From Paracnuella aquatica (GTDB lineage: Bacteria > Bacteroidota > Bacteroidia > Chitinophagales > Chitinophagaceae), in contig NZ_QOWJ01000003.1 of the NCBI RefSeq assembly GCF_003332885.2, positions 62,001 to 126,000 on the forward strand: a DNA stretch of 64,000 nucleotides, written 5' to 3'. Both the position numbers and the translations under genes were made by a program. Below, piece after piece: positions 9,957 through 22,019 of the stretch. The stretch's first letter is position 1. Each line of letters opens with the position of its first letter. A model generated the notes under the pieces. That model made no database searches. It saw only the letters and a list, made by a program, of their open reading frames with translations, and was not told the origin of the DNA.

Positions 9957-9998
9957 GCCCAACAAAAAAAGTACATGACCGTGCTTTTTTTGTTGGGC
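9957..9998. terminator. bidirectional hairpin terminator
   Basis: An 18-bp stem, GCCCAACAAAAAAAGTAC (9957-9974) against GTGCTTTTTTTGTTGGGC (9981-9998), with one G-T wobble and a 6-base loop. The A-tract and T-tract inside the stem give U-runs on both strands. It separates the convergent genes at 9652 (plus) and 10056 (minus). Confidence 0.75.
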
Positions 9999-10055
9999 GT
10001 ACAGGGGCCCTGCAAGCCTTTTGCCTTTGCTAACTTTTTCCGGTTCAGGACCAAT

Positions 10056-10511
10056 TTATACCGTTGCCGGCGCGTTGGTTTCCAGCACCCTGATCCGGGC
10101 TGTTTCTGCTTCTTCCTCTGCTTCGTTGATGCGCTGGTGCCGTGCATTGGCTGCCACAAAAAGGGCAAAGCCCATGATGGCCGTGTCTTTCAGTAAACTG
10201 GCAAATGCCTGTTGGCGCATTTCGGGGTCGCCGGCATTGAGGTAGTTGGGCAGGTGAATGGTGAGTACAAACACCAGCAGCATTGCTGCCAGCAGGTACC
10301 CGGCCAGTTTTACCATGCGGTTGGTAACAAAAGCCAGCGCTACGCCAATAAAGGCAATGCCGGTAAAATACACCCAAAGAATGCCGCCGGGGATAAAATC
10401 GGGAACATACACCAGCCACATTTTGGGATACATCAGGTGATAAATGCCAAACACCAACATCACTGCCGAAAGGAGATATACGGCAAAGCGGGAAATAGAA
10501 TGCTCGTTCAT
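10056..10511 (-). CDS. DoxX-like small integral membrane protein
   Basis: A 151-residue protein with four hydrophobic helices (about residues 8-26, 44-62, 70-87 and 105-122) and a short acidic/basic C-terminal tail on the cytoplasmic side. Helix layout and the YHLMYPKMWLVYVPDFIPGG loop fit the DoxX/DoxX-like superfamily of small inner-membrane proteins, whose members are often linked to redox or quinone metabolism without defined activity. Assignment is by topology and pattern only. Confidence 0.65.
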   Translation of the reverse strand: MNEHSISRFAVYLLSAVMLVFGIYHLMYPKMWLVYVPDFIPGGILWVYFTGIAFIGVALAFVTNRMVKLAGYLLAAMLLVFVLTIHLPNYLNAGDPEMRQQAFASLLKDTAIMGFALFVAANARHQRINEAEEEAETARIRVLETNAPATV

Positions 10512-10755
10512 ATCTGTAGGTTTTAAGGTGTAAGATTGAACGGTCGGTTAGCCACCTTTAAGTTACGAAACTTGCCGCTGCGGTGCAGTCATAATTTTTA
10601 TAAACGGTTGGCGGATGTGCTTGTTTTTCAGTGCTGTATATATGTATAAAAATATAGGTGATGGCTTGCTTTCATTTGTGGGTTTGTACGGTTAGGTTTA
10701 CGGCACCGGCAACTGTATTTCCTCCCAATTGTTCAACGGTTGCAACACGCTACAT

Positions 10756-11712
10756 ATGATGTTACCAAAACCTGTCAGCTTATTTAGATCGATTTCCTTT
10801 GTGTTCGCGTTGCTGCTTTGCAACATTGTAACGGTTCATGGTGCGGATGCTTCCATGATTCAACCGGATACAACGGCACCGGCTACCCGAAAATGGATTG
10901 CGGCTGGGGGTACAACACTGGTAATGGGTGGCGCGTTGTTGCTGTTTGTACAATCCAGTGAATATAAGTACACCTCTAAATTTCATGTGGATCGTGGCGG
11001 GCTCGACTACCTCGGTATGGATAAAATGCTGCATGGCCAGTTGTCGTACACCACGGCACGCTTGCTGCACGGCACGCTCAACTGGGCAGGAGTGAATGAA
11101 AAGAAAAGTATCTGGGTGGCTGCAGGCGGCAGTCTATTATTCATGACTGCAAAAGAATTGATCGATGCCCACAACCCGCGCTGGGGCTGGGGCTGGGCAG
11201 ATGTGGGTGCTAACATTGGCGGTACTGCATTTTGGGCAGCGCAGCAATGGGGCTGGGGCGAGCAGAAATTGCAGTTGAAATTTTCGGGTGTGCCCCGTAG
11301 TTATACCGACAAACAGGTCGACGAGCAGATATCAATCCTGTTTGGTTCCGGGGCTGAGCGGGCTATTAAAGATTATAACCAACAAACTTTTTGGCTGAGT
11401 GCCAACCTGCACAGCCTTGGTGCTCAAGGGTTGCCCCGGTGGCTGAACCTGGCGGTGGGCATGGGCGGTGAGCACCTGTACGGACAAAAAGAAAACATCC
11501 GCAAGGATCGTACTGGTGCTATTGTATTTGACCGCCGCAATTTGCCGCGACGACGCCAATGGTACCTGGCACCCGATATCGATCTCACTAAAATTCCAAC
11601 TAACAGTAAGTTTTTGCGCACCGCTTTTTTTGTGCTCAATACCATTAAAGTGCCGCTGCCCGGCCTTGAACTTACCGATGGTAAACTAAAAGTAAAAGCG
11701 CTTGCCTTTTAG
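10756..11712 (+). CDS. DUF2279-type periplasmic/membrane lipoprotein-like protein
   Basis: The frame starts at 10729, but the ATG at 10756 or 10759 (M-M-L-P-K-P...) puts the hydrophobic export segment near the N-terminus and is preferred. A second hydrophobic stretch (WIAAGGTTLVMGGALLLFVQ) follows. Two signatures recall DUF2279/YfiM-like proteins: GMDKMLHGQLSYTTARLL (a D-K-x2-H element) and KELIDAHNPRWGWGWADVGAN. The family is common in Bacteroidota and lacks an established biochemical role. The C-terminal half (residues 180-327 of the long form) is less conserved in type. An intrinsic terminator at 11716-11748 closes the unit. Confidence 0.7.
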   Translation: MMLPKPVSLFRSISFVFALLLCNIVTVHGADASMIQPDTTAPATRKWIAAGGTTLVMGGALLLFVQSSEYKYTSKFHVDRGGLDYLGMDKMLHGQLSYTTARLLHGTLNWAGVNEKKSIWVAAGGSLLFMTAKELIDAHNPRWGWGWADVGANIGGTAFWAAQQWGWGEQKLQLKFSGVPRSYTDKQVDEQISILFGSGAERAIKDYNQQTFWLSANLHSLGAQGLPRWLNLAVGMGGEHLYGQKENIRKDRTGAIVFDRRNLPRRRQWYLAPDIDLTKIPTNSKFLRTAFFVLNTIKVPLPGLELTDGKLKVKALAF

Positions 11713-11715
11713 AGA

Positions 11716-11748
11716 AAACGCCCAAACATTTTCGTCTGGGCGTTTTTG
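11716..11748 (+). terminator. intrinsic terminator after the DUF2279-like gene
   Basis: Stem AAACGCCCA (11716-11724) pairs with TGGGCGTTT (11737-11745), followed by TTG. It lies 4 bases after the stop codon at 11712. Confidence 0.75.
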
Positions 11749-11762
11749 TTCCATTGTATTTT

Positions 11763-15989
<4,227 letters not shown>

Positions 15990-16043
15990 GTTGGTGAAGG
16001 GTGAATGATCAATGATGATTCTGCCGTGTTTAAATATTTACTT

Positions 16044-17891
16044 TTACTGGTTGGTGTTTTGTGCCTGCTGCAATTTCTCGTACACAACCACTGATTCCGG
16101 TTGTACCTCAACGTTAGCATCCGCCTTTTCTGGTGCTGCTTTTGGTCCACGCCATTTTGGATCCGCCGAGTCAAATATTTTGCGGTAGCCAGTTGCATGC
16201 TGCGGTAAGAATAATGTTTGCACTTGCTGCGAAAAATTCATCAGGCAAACCACTTCTTTTTTATCCATACCCCGGCGCAGCACCAGGCAGTTTTTAGCTG
16301 CATCAGCTTCGGCGTGTACACTGCTCCTGTCAAGGGTTCTTAACACTTCGTGTTCCTTGCGTAATTGAATAAGTGCCTGGTAATATTGCAATGCCGTATT
16401 GTGTGGCTCCTGTTCCAGCAACTGCCATTGTAGTTTGGATGTTTCAAACGTTTCCACCGCTACCGGATCTGGCGCTTCGCCATCGGCATGGAAGGCGGCA
16501 AATTCGGCCCTGCGACCTTCTCGTACTGCTGCAGCCAACTCGGGGTCGGTATGGCTTACAAAGTACAGGAAGGGATTCGGCTCGCTCCACTCTTCGCCCA
16601 TAAACAACATCGGCACAAACGGGCTGAGCATCACTGCAGCCGCCATCAGTTTTTGCATTTCAAACGAATGCAGCACGCTGGTGCGTTCGCCCAGCATGCG
16701 GTTGCCCACTTGGTCGTGGTTTTGCGAAAAAACTATAAACTGTTTGCCCTCATGCTCCTTTGCAGGAATGCCAAATTTTCGTTGCCGGTGTGGCGAATAC
16801 TGGCCATCGTACACATACGCATCATTGTAGGCTTTTGCCAAATGCTCAATGCCTGAAAAGTCGCTGTAGTAACCGGTGCGGCTACCGCCGGCCGCTACCC
16901 GCAGCGCATGATGAAATTCATCTACCCACTGCGCATCCATGCCAAAGCCGCCTTGTTTTAAAGGTTTGATGAAACGGGTGTCATTTAAATCAAGTTCCAC
17001 AATCAGGTAATGCTTGTTACCGGATTCTTCGATTAAATCATCAGTCGCCTGCCTGATTTCTTGCAGCAGGTGCACAGCACTAAAATCTTTGATGGCATGC
17101 ACGGCATCCAGGCGCAGCGCATCCACACCAAAATCTTTAAACCACATCAGCGCATTTTGCACAAAATAATCCCGCACACCATCGCACCACGCATCATCAA
17201 AATTGATGGCGTTGCCCCAGGGTGTTTTGTATTTATCGGTAAAATAAGGGCCGTAAATACCCAGGTAATTGCCTTCGGGGCCCATGTGGTTGTATACCAC
17301 ATCCAGCACTACTGCAATGCCTTGCTGGTGGCATGCATTTACCAATTGCATCAGGCCTTCAGCGCCACCATACGTGTTTTGCACAGCGTAAGGAAACACA
17401 CCATCGTAACCCCAGTTGCGGCCGCCCGGAAATTGTGCCACCGGCATGAGCTCAATGGCATTTACACCCAATGATTTTAAGTAAGGCAATTTGCTGATGA
17501 TGCCACCGAACGTGCCCTCCGGTGTAAATGTGCCGGTATGCAATTCGTAAATAATGTATTCATCAAGTGCAGGCGCATCCCAATGAGCATGCTTAGCCGA
17601 AAACTTGGAAAAGTCCAGTGCCTGTGAAGGACCATGCACACCATCCGGTTGCGATACGGAACCTGGGTCGGGGAAAGGTTCACCGCCATCGACCGAAAGT
17701 TTATAGCGGGTACCATGTTGCAGGCTGCCCGTTTGCAATTGCCAATAACCTTCCGATGCCTGATGCAATTCCTCCGCGGTATTTCTATCTGTTAGGTGCA
17801 GGGTTACACGGCTGGCCGTTGGCGCCCACACTTGTATTGTTGCTGCACCCGCGGCATCAAACCGTACGCCGGGCGCCTTTCTTTTGTTCAT
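16044..17891 (-). CDS. treZ: malto-oligosyltrehalose trehalohydrolase
   Basis: A 615-residue GH13 enzyme that releases trehalose from the maltooligosyltrehalose made by TreY. The N-terminal carbohydrate-binding-type domain (residues 1-90, VRFDAAGAATIQVWAPTASRV) is followed by the catalytic barrel: ELMPVAQFPGGRNWGYDGV, VVLDVVYNHMGPEGNY, ALRLDAVHAIKDFS with the nucleophile Asp, LIVELDLNDTRFI with the acid Glu, and FSQNHDQVGNRMLGERTS. A C-terminal beta domain ends in VVCLMNFS and a charged tail. The start ATG overlaps the end of glgX by 35 bases, indicating one operon. Function follows from motifs and the treY neighbour. Confidence 0.95.
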   Translation of the reverse strand: MNKRKAPGVRFDAAGAATIQVWAPTASRVTLHLTDRNTAEELHQASEGYWQLQTGSLQHGTRYKLSVDGGEPFPDPGSVSQPDGVHGPSQALDFSKFSAKHAHWDAPALDEYIIYELHTGTFTPEGTFGGIISKLPYLKSLGVNAIELMPVAQFPGGRNWGYDGVFPYAVQNTYGGAEGLMQLVNACHQQGIAVVLDVVYNHMGPEGNYLGIYGPYFTDKYKTPWGNAINFDDAWCDGVRDYFVQNALMWFKDFGVDALRLDAVHAIKDFSAVHLLQEIRQATDDLIEESGNKHYLIVELDLNDTRFIKPLKQGGFGMDAQWVDEFHHALRVAAGGSRTGYYSDFSGIEHLAKAYNDAYVYDGQYSPHRQRKFGIPAKEHEGKQFIVFSQNHDQVGNRMLGERTSVLHSFEMQKLMAAAVMLSPFVPMLFMGEEWSEPNPFLYFVSHTDPELAAAVREGRRAEFAAFHADGEAPDPVAVETFETSKLQWQLLEQEPHNTALQYYQALIQLRKEHEVLRTLDRSSVHAEADAAKNCLVLRRGMDKKEVVCLMNFSQQVQTLFLPQHATGYRKIFDSADPKWRGPKAAPEKADANVEVQPESVVVYEKLQQAQNTNQ

Positions 17892-20121
17892 GTTCTTTTT
17901 TTTGTTGTGCAGTTAATGGGCTTAATAAAACCACCACCGATCGGCCGGCAACCGGCACCAATGAACTGGCGAGGTATTCGGTTTCTTCGTCTTCCACTTC
18001 GGCGGTGGCTGTGTCCAGAATCTTGATCCACCGGGTGCCATATATTTCCGAGGGCAACAGGTAATCAAGGCTGTCGTGGTATGCGTTGAAAATGATGTAA
18101 AAACTGTCGTCGATAATGTGCTCGCCGCGAGGCCCCACCGACCGCAGTCCGCGGCCATTTAAATACACCGCCAGCGAACGGGCAAAATCGCTCCGCCATG
18201 CATCTTCACCCATTTCAATGCCTTCGGGTAAAAACCAGGCAATGTCTTCCAGGCCGATGCCTTTAATAGGCTGGCCTTTAAACCAGCGCCTGCGGCAAAA
18301 CACGGGGTGCTCTTTGCGCAGCTGAATCAGTTTTTGCGTAAAACGGAGCAGGTCTTTATCCGCATCCTGCCAGTCGATCCACGACACTTCATTGTCTTGG
18401 CAATAAGCATTATTGTTGCCGCCCTGTGTGCGGCTCAATTCATCGCCGGCCACCAGCATAGGCACACCTTGCGATAAAAATAGTGTTGCCAAAAAGTTCC
18501 GCTTTTGCTGGTTGCGTAGTTGCATGATGGCTGCATCATCGGTAGGGCCTTCCACACCGCAGTTCCACGACCGGTTGTGCGTTTCGCCATCGTTGTTGAA
18601 TTCGCCGTTGGCTTCGTTGTGTTTTTCGTGGTAGCTCACCAGGTCGTGCAGCGTAAAGCCATCATGTGCGGTAATAAAATTGATGGATGCCGTTGGCCTG
18701 CGGTAATCTTCTTTGTACAGGTCGGACGAGCCTGTAAACCGCTCCGCAAATTCTCCTAGCATGCTATCGGCGCCACGCCAGTAATCGCGGATGCAGTCGC
18801 GGTATTTGCCATTCCACTCGGCCCAGCCCGGCGGAAATTTACCGACCTGGTAACCGCCTTCGCCAATGTCCCAAGGTTCCGCAATCAGCTTTACCTGCGA
18901 GATCACGGGATCCTGGTGGATGATGTCGAAAAATGACCCGAGCCGGTCCACTTCGTGCAACTCACGGGCAAGTGTAGACGCAAGGTCAAACCGGAAGCCA
19001 TCCACATGCATTTCCAGCACCCAGTAGCGCAGGCTGTCCATGATGAGGCGCAGCACGTTTGGCATCATTGCATTCAGCGTGTTGCCCGTGCCGGTATAAT
19101 CCATGTAATAGCGTCCATCGGCCAGGCGGTAGTACGATGCATTGTCGATGCCGCGGAACGAGAGGGTAGGACCCAACTGGTTGCCTTCGGCGGTGTGGTT
19201 GTACACCACGTCAAGAATTACTTCAATGCCGTTGCGGTGCAGCTCTTTTACCATGCTTTTAAATTCGGCTACCTGCTGGCCCGGCCCCGATGTGCTGCTG
19301 TAGCGTACATCCGGTGCAAAAAAGCCAATCGAATTATAGCCCCAGTAATTGGTGAGGCCACGATCCACCAGGTGCCGGTCGGCTACAAAATGGTGCACCG
19401 GCATCAGTTCCACTGCCGTAATGCCCAGGTCTTTTAGGTACTGAATAGTAACGGGGTGTGCCAGTGCTGCATAAGTGCCGCGCAGGTGCTCCGGAATATC
19501 GGGATGCTGCCGGGTAAATCCTTTTAAATGCGCTTCGTAAATGATGCTTTCGTGGTAGGGAATATTGGGCTGCTGCACCCCTTCCCAATCAAAATTGTGA
19601 TCGATCACCACCGACTTTGGAATGTAAGGCGCACTGTCGGTTTCTGAAAAAGAAAGATCGCCATCGGGGTGGCCCACTTCGTAACCAAACAGCGAATCGT
19701 GCCATTGTATGGTGCCGGAAATGGCTTTGGCATATGGGTCGATCAGCAATTTATTGGGGTTAAAACGATGGCCGTTTTCCGGATCGTATGGACCATAAAC
19801 GCGGTAGCCGTACAATTGGCCGGGTTGCAGGCCGGGCACATATACATGCCATACATGGTTGGTGCGTTCTTTTACCCGGATGTTCACCGATTCATAAGCC
19901 GGGTTCTCGGGATCGAACAGGCAAAGATCTACACCGGTGGCATTTTCTGCATACACGGCAAAGTTGACGCCTTCGTTGTCCCATGTGGCGCCCAATGGAA
20001 AAGGGTGCCCTGGATACACTGATATTGGGTTCAAGGTGGTATTATTTTGATGATCGTCTGTATTTTCTGCTGCCTGTTGTGGCAAACAGGCATGGCAGTT
20101 GGTCAATATTCTTGCCAGCAC
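17857..20121 (-). CDS. glgX: glycogen debranching enzyme GlgX/TreX
   Basis: This isoamylase-type GH13 enzyme hydrolyses alpha-1,6 branches and supplies linear chains to TreY. It has an N-terminal CBM48-like domain (VYPGHPFPLGATWDNEGVNFAVYAENATGV), then VILDVVYNHTAEGNQ, GFRFDLASTLARELHEVD (nucleophile), LIAEPWDIGEGGYQVG (acid) and NFITAHDGFTLHDLVSYHEKHNEANGE. Length 754 is slightly long. The first 29 residues from the ATG at 20121 do not match the family, and a TTG at 20034 would start LNPISVYPGHPFPLG, the usual position, so the true start may be 20034. First gene of the trehalose operon. Confidence 0.93.
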   Translation of the reverse strand: MLARILTNCHACLPQQAAENTDDHQNNTTLNPISVYPGHPFPLGATWDNEGVNFAVYAENATGVDLCLFDPENPAYESVNIRVKERTNHVWHVYVPGLQPGQLYGYRVYGPYDPENGHRFNPNKLLIDPYAKAISGTIQWHDSLFGYEVGHPDGDLSFSETDSAPYIPKSVVIDHNFDWEGVQQPNIPYHESIIYEAHLKGFTRQHPDIPEHLRGTYAALAHPVTIQYLKDLGITAVELMPVHHFVADRHLVDRGLTNYWGYNSIGFFAPDVRYSSTSGPGQQVAEFKSMVKELHRNGIEVILDVVYNHTAEGNQLGPTLSFRGIDNASYYRLADGRYYMDYTGTGNTLNAMMPNVLRLIMDSLRYWVLEMHVDGFRFDLASTLARELHEVDRLGSFFDIIHQDPVISQVKLIAEPWDIGEGGYQVGKFPPGWAEWNGKYRDCIRDYWRGADSMLGEFAERFTGSSDLYKEDYRRPTASINFITAHDGFTLHDLVSYHEKHNEANGEFNNDGETHNRSWNCGVEGPTDDAAIMQLRNQQKRNFLATLFLSQGVPMLVAGDELSRTQGGNNNAYCQDNEVSWIDWQDADKDLLRFTQKLIQLRKEHPVFCRRRWFKGQPIKGIGLEDIAWFLPEGIEMGEDAWRSDFARSLAVYLNGRGLRSVGPRGEHIIDDSFYIIFNAYHDSLDYLLPSEIYGTRWIKILDTATAEVEDEETEYLASSLVPVAGRSVVVLLSPLTAQQKKEHEQKKGARRTV

Positions 20122-20349
20122 GCCTGTTGCGTAAAACGGCGCTCTGGCGGCGGGTTTTATCCCTATGCCACGCGGATTGGCTTTAAGCTGAGTAATGTTT
20201 TCAACAGCCTAAATTTTTGCACAGGCAAAGCCGGGCTTCTATCTTTGGCACCACGCAATGATGTGTGTACTGTATAACTGCCTGTTTTTTATGCAAGAAA
20301 AAAGTGCCGCTTTTTATTTTATCGCTAAACGAAAGCCTATAAACACCCC

Positions 20350-20850
20350 ATGAACGAACAGGAATTTTTGCAGGCAATACAAGCCCAGGCCGCCGCATCC
20401 GGTATCAACCCGCTACTGCTGATGTCGGGCATCGAAGGACTATATACGTTCAGGGAAGTGCCCGCCAATGCACTCAATTTTGATCTGCTCGACAACCTCA
20501 TTCTGACCATTTTTGCGCTGCGCATTGGTGATACATTTGATGCCATTGCACGGGAAAACCTCGATGCTGAAAACCTGCAGGCCAGGGTTGTGGCCGAGTG
20601 GGAGTTGGGTGAATTTACACCCGAGGAAATAAGCAACAGCGGCGATGCTTTTTTGCAATCGTTTGCGCAAACATTGGGCACCAGCACGCCGGTGCGCCGC
20701 TACCATCGCAAGGCGCTGGAAGTGGCTGCCGTTGAAGTGCGCAAAGCGCAGCTGCATTTCGACAACAACAGCATTGGCGCCATCACTTTTGCCCTGTGCC
20801 AGGGCCAATTAAAAGACAGCCTGCACCTGGCTGCACTGTTCAGCAGGTAA
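20350..20850 (+). CDS. soluble protein of unknown function, 166 aa
   Basis: No signal peptide or membrane segment; mostly helical, acidic composition (MNEQEFLQAIQAQAAASGINPLLLMSGIEGLYTF...). A helix-rich C-terminal half carries RYHRKALEVAAVEVRKAQLHF. It stands alone downstream of the divergent trehalose operon and 152 bases ahead of the stress-protein gene. Codon use matches its neighbours. I do not recognise the family and propose no function. Confidence 0.7.
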   Translation: MNEQEFLQAIQAQAAASGINPLLLMSGIEGLYTFREVPANALNFDLLDNLILTIFALRIGDTFDAIARENLDAENLQARVVAEWELGEFTPEEISNSGDAFLQSFAQTLGTSTPVRRYHRKALEVAAVEVRKAQLHFDNNSIGAITFALCQGQLKDSLHLAALFSR

Positions 20851-20926
20851 ATTGTTTTCTATTTTTTGCTGCTCGTTGCGTCGTCGTTATTGCAGTGCGG
20901 TGGGTTGCTTGTTTTGACTTAATGCC

Positions 20927-20938
20927 TGACGTAAGTCA
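20927..20938. promoter_or_regulatory. possible Crp/Fnr-type operator
   Basis: The palindrome TGAC-GTAA-GTCA (20927-20938) has the TGAC-N4-GTCA shape of Crp/Fnr-superfamily sites. It is centred at about 20932.5. If the -7 box is TACCTTTC at 20962-20969, transcription would begin near 20974, placing the site near -41.5, the classic class II activator position. An overlapping longer repeat TGACTTA (20915-20921) / TAAGTCA (20932-20938) also exists. Inferred from sequence only. Confidence 0.45.
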
Positions 20939-20961
20939 CCGCTTTTGCTGCCTGTAGTTTG

Positions 20962-20969
20962 TACCTTTC
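20962..20969 (+). promoter_or_regulatory. -7 promoter box of the stress-protein gene
   Basis: TACCTTTC fits TAnnTTTG in seven of eight positions and lies 33 bases upstream of the ATG at 21003. No TTTG -33 element is visible at the right spacing, consistent with activator dependence. Confidence 0.45.
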
Positions 20970-21002
20970 GCATGGCTTTTTATCATCCTTCAATCTATTG
21001 CC

Positions 21003-21827
21003 ATGAAAAAGATTTTACTGGCGTTTGACGGAACAGCCTTTTCAGAAGGTACGTTTAGTTTTATACGCCAGCTCAATGAACGGCAGCCCATCCTGGCCGT
21101 TGCCGTGTTTGTACCGCAGGTAAGTTTTGCATCGCTGTGGAGCTATGGCGCAGCTGCCGGCGGCCCCGATTTTATTCCCTTGCTCGAACAATCGGAAGCC
21201 GACCAGGTGCAGGAAAATATTTATCGTTTTGAAACGCTTTGTACGCAACACAACATCCGCCATTCGGTGCACAAACATTTTTATGATTTTGCACTGCCCG
21301 AACTAAAAGAAGAATCCCGTTTTGCTGACTTGCTGGTGTTGAGCAGCGAAAAGTTTTACCAGCAATGGGGCACCGATGAAACTGCAGGCTTTTTACGCGA
21401 TGTGGTGCATGCTGCCGAATGCCCGGTGGTGATTGTGCCGGAGCATTTTGTTTTTCCGGGCAAAAACATTTTGGCTTATGATGGCAGCGCATCTTCAGTG
21501 TATGCCATCAAGCAGTTTGCATACCTGTTTCCTGAATTGCTGGCCAATAAATCGCTGCTGGTTTATTTAAAAGAAGACACGGAATCTGCCATTCCTGCGC
21601 AGCGACAAATCAGCGAATTGGCAGGCGCACATTTTCCCAACCTCGAACAAATAGGACTGCGCATGGCGCCGCGCAAGGAGTTCAGCCAATGGGTTGCCGA
21701 AAACGACGATGCCATACTGGTATGTGGTGCATTCGGCCGTTCTATTGTTTCGCAGTTGTTCCGCAAAAGCTTTGTGTCCGATGTTATTGAAGTACACAAA
21801 CTGCCGGTGTTTATTGCGCACAAGTAG
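21003..21827 (+). CDS. universal stress protein (tandem UspA domains)
   Basis: The 274-residue protein begins MKKILLAFDGTAFSEGTFSFIRQL, a standard UspA start. A second USP half opens around residue 155 with NILAYDGSASSVYAIKQFAYLFP, so this is a two-domain Usp. The C-terminal nucleotide-binding GxxGxS-like segment (VCGAFGRSIVSQLFRKSF) is present. Usp proteins support survival under energy or redox stress; in Bacteroidota they often answer to Crp/Fnr regulators, and a palindrome of that type sits upstream at 20927-20938. No gene follows closely; glpD starts 192 bases later beyond a repeat tract. Confidence 0.9.
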   Translation: MKKILLAFDGTAFSEGTFSFIRQLNERQPILAVAVFVPQVSFASLWSYGAAAGGPDFIPLLEQSEADQVQENIYRFETLCTQHNIRHSVHKHFYDFALPELKEESRFADLLVLSSEKFYQQWGTDETAGFLRDVVHAAECPVVIVPEHFVFPGKNILAYDGSASSVYAIKQFAYLFPELLANKSLLVYLKEDTESAIPAQRQISELAGAHFPNLEQIGLRMAPRKEFSQWVAENDDAILVCGAFGRSIVSQLFRKSFVSDVIEVHKLPVFIAHK

Positions 21828-21834
21828 TGGTGAG

Positions 21835-21986
21835 GAAGATAATGGATGGTTGAGCACAGATTAAAGACTACAGATTATAGATTTTAGACTGGAGACGAAT
21901 GGTAGTGGATAGATGCTTGCTTTGTTGAATTGCGTCTTGCCTATTATCTCTTGTCTATCATCTATCATCTCCCATCCATCATCTTC
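21835..21986. repeat. word-hairpin tract A between usp and glpD
   Basis: A 152-bp tract of degenerate short words (CAGATTA, TAGACT, GGATAGATG) whose left and right halves are reverse complements in style. The outer arms GAAGATAATGGATGG (21835-21849) and CCATCCATCATCTTC (21972-21986) pair at 14 of 15 positions. No open frame is supported. Tracts B and H use overlapping words. Confidence 0.75.
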
Positions 21987-22019
21987 TATTTTCTTCCTAC
22001 ATTCAGGAAAGTTTTCTTC

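Noticed and set aside
17857-17891. overlap between glgX and treZ as a possible frameshift
   Set aside because: Both frames keep normal family C- and N-termini, and 35-base overlaps occur in operons. No sign of a fused or broken gene.
21835-21986. word tracts read as a CRISPR array
   Set aside because: Repeats are 7-10 nt, degenerate and without fixed-length unique spacers, and no cas gene is present; the inverted layout also does not fit.
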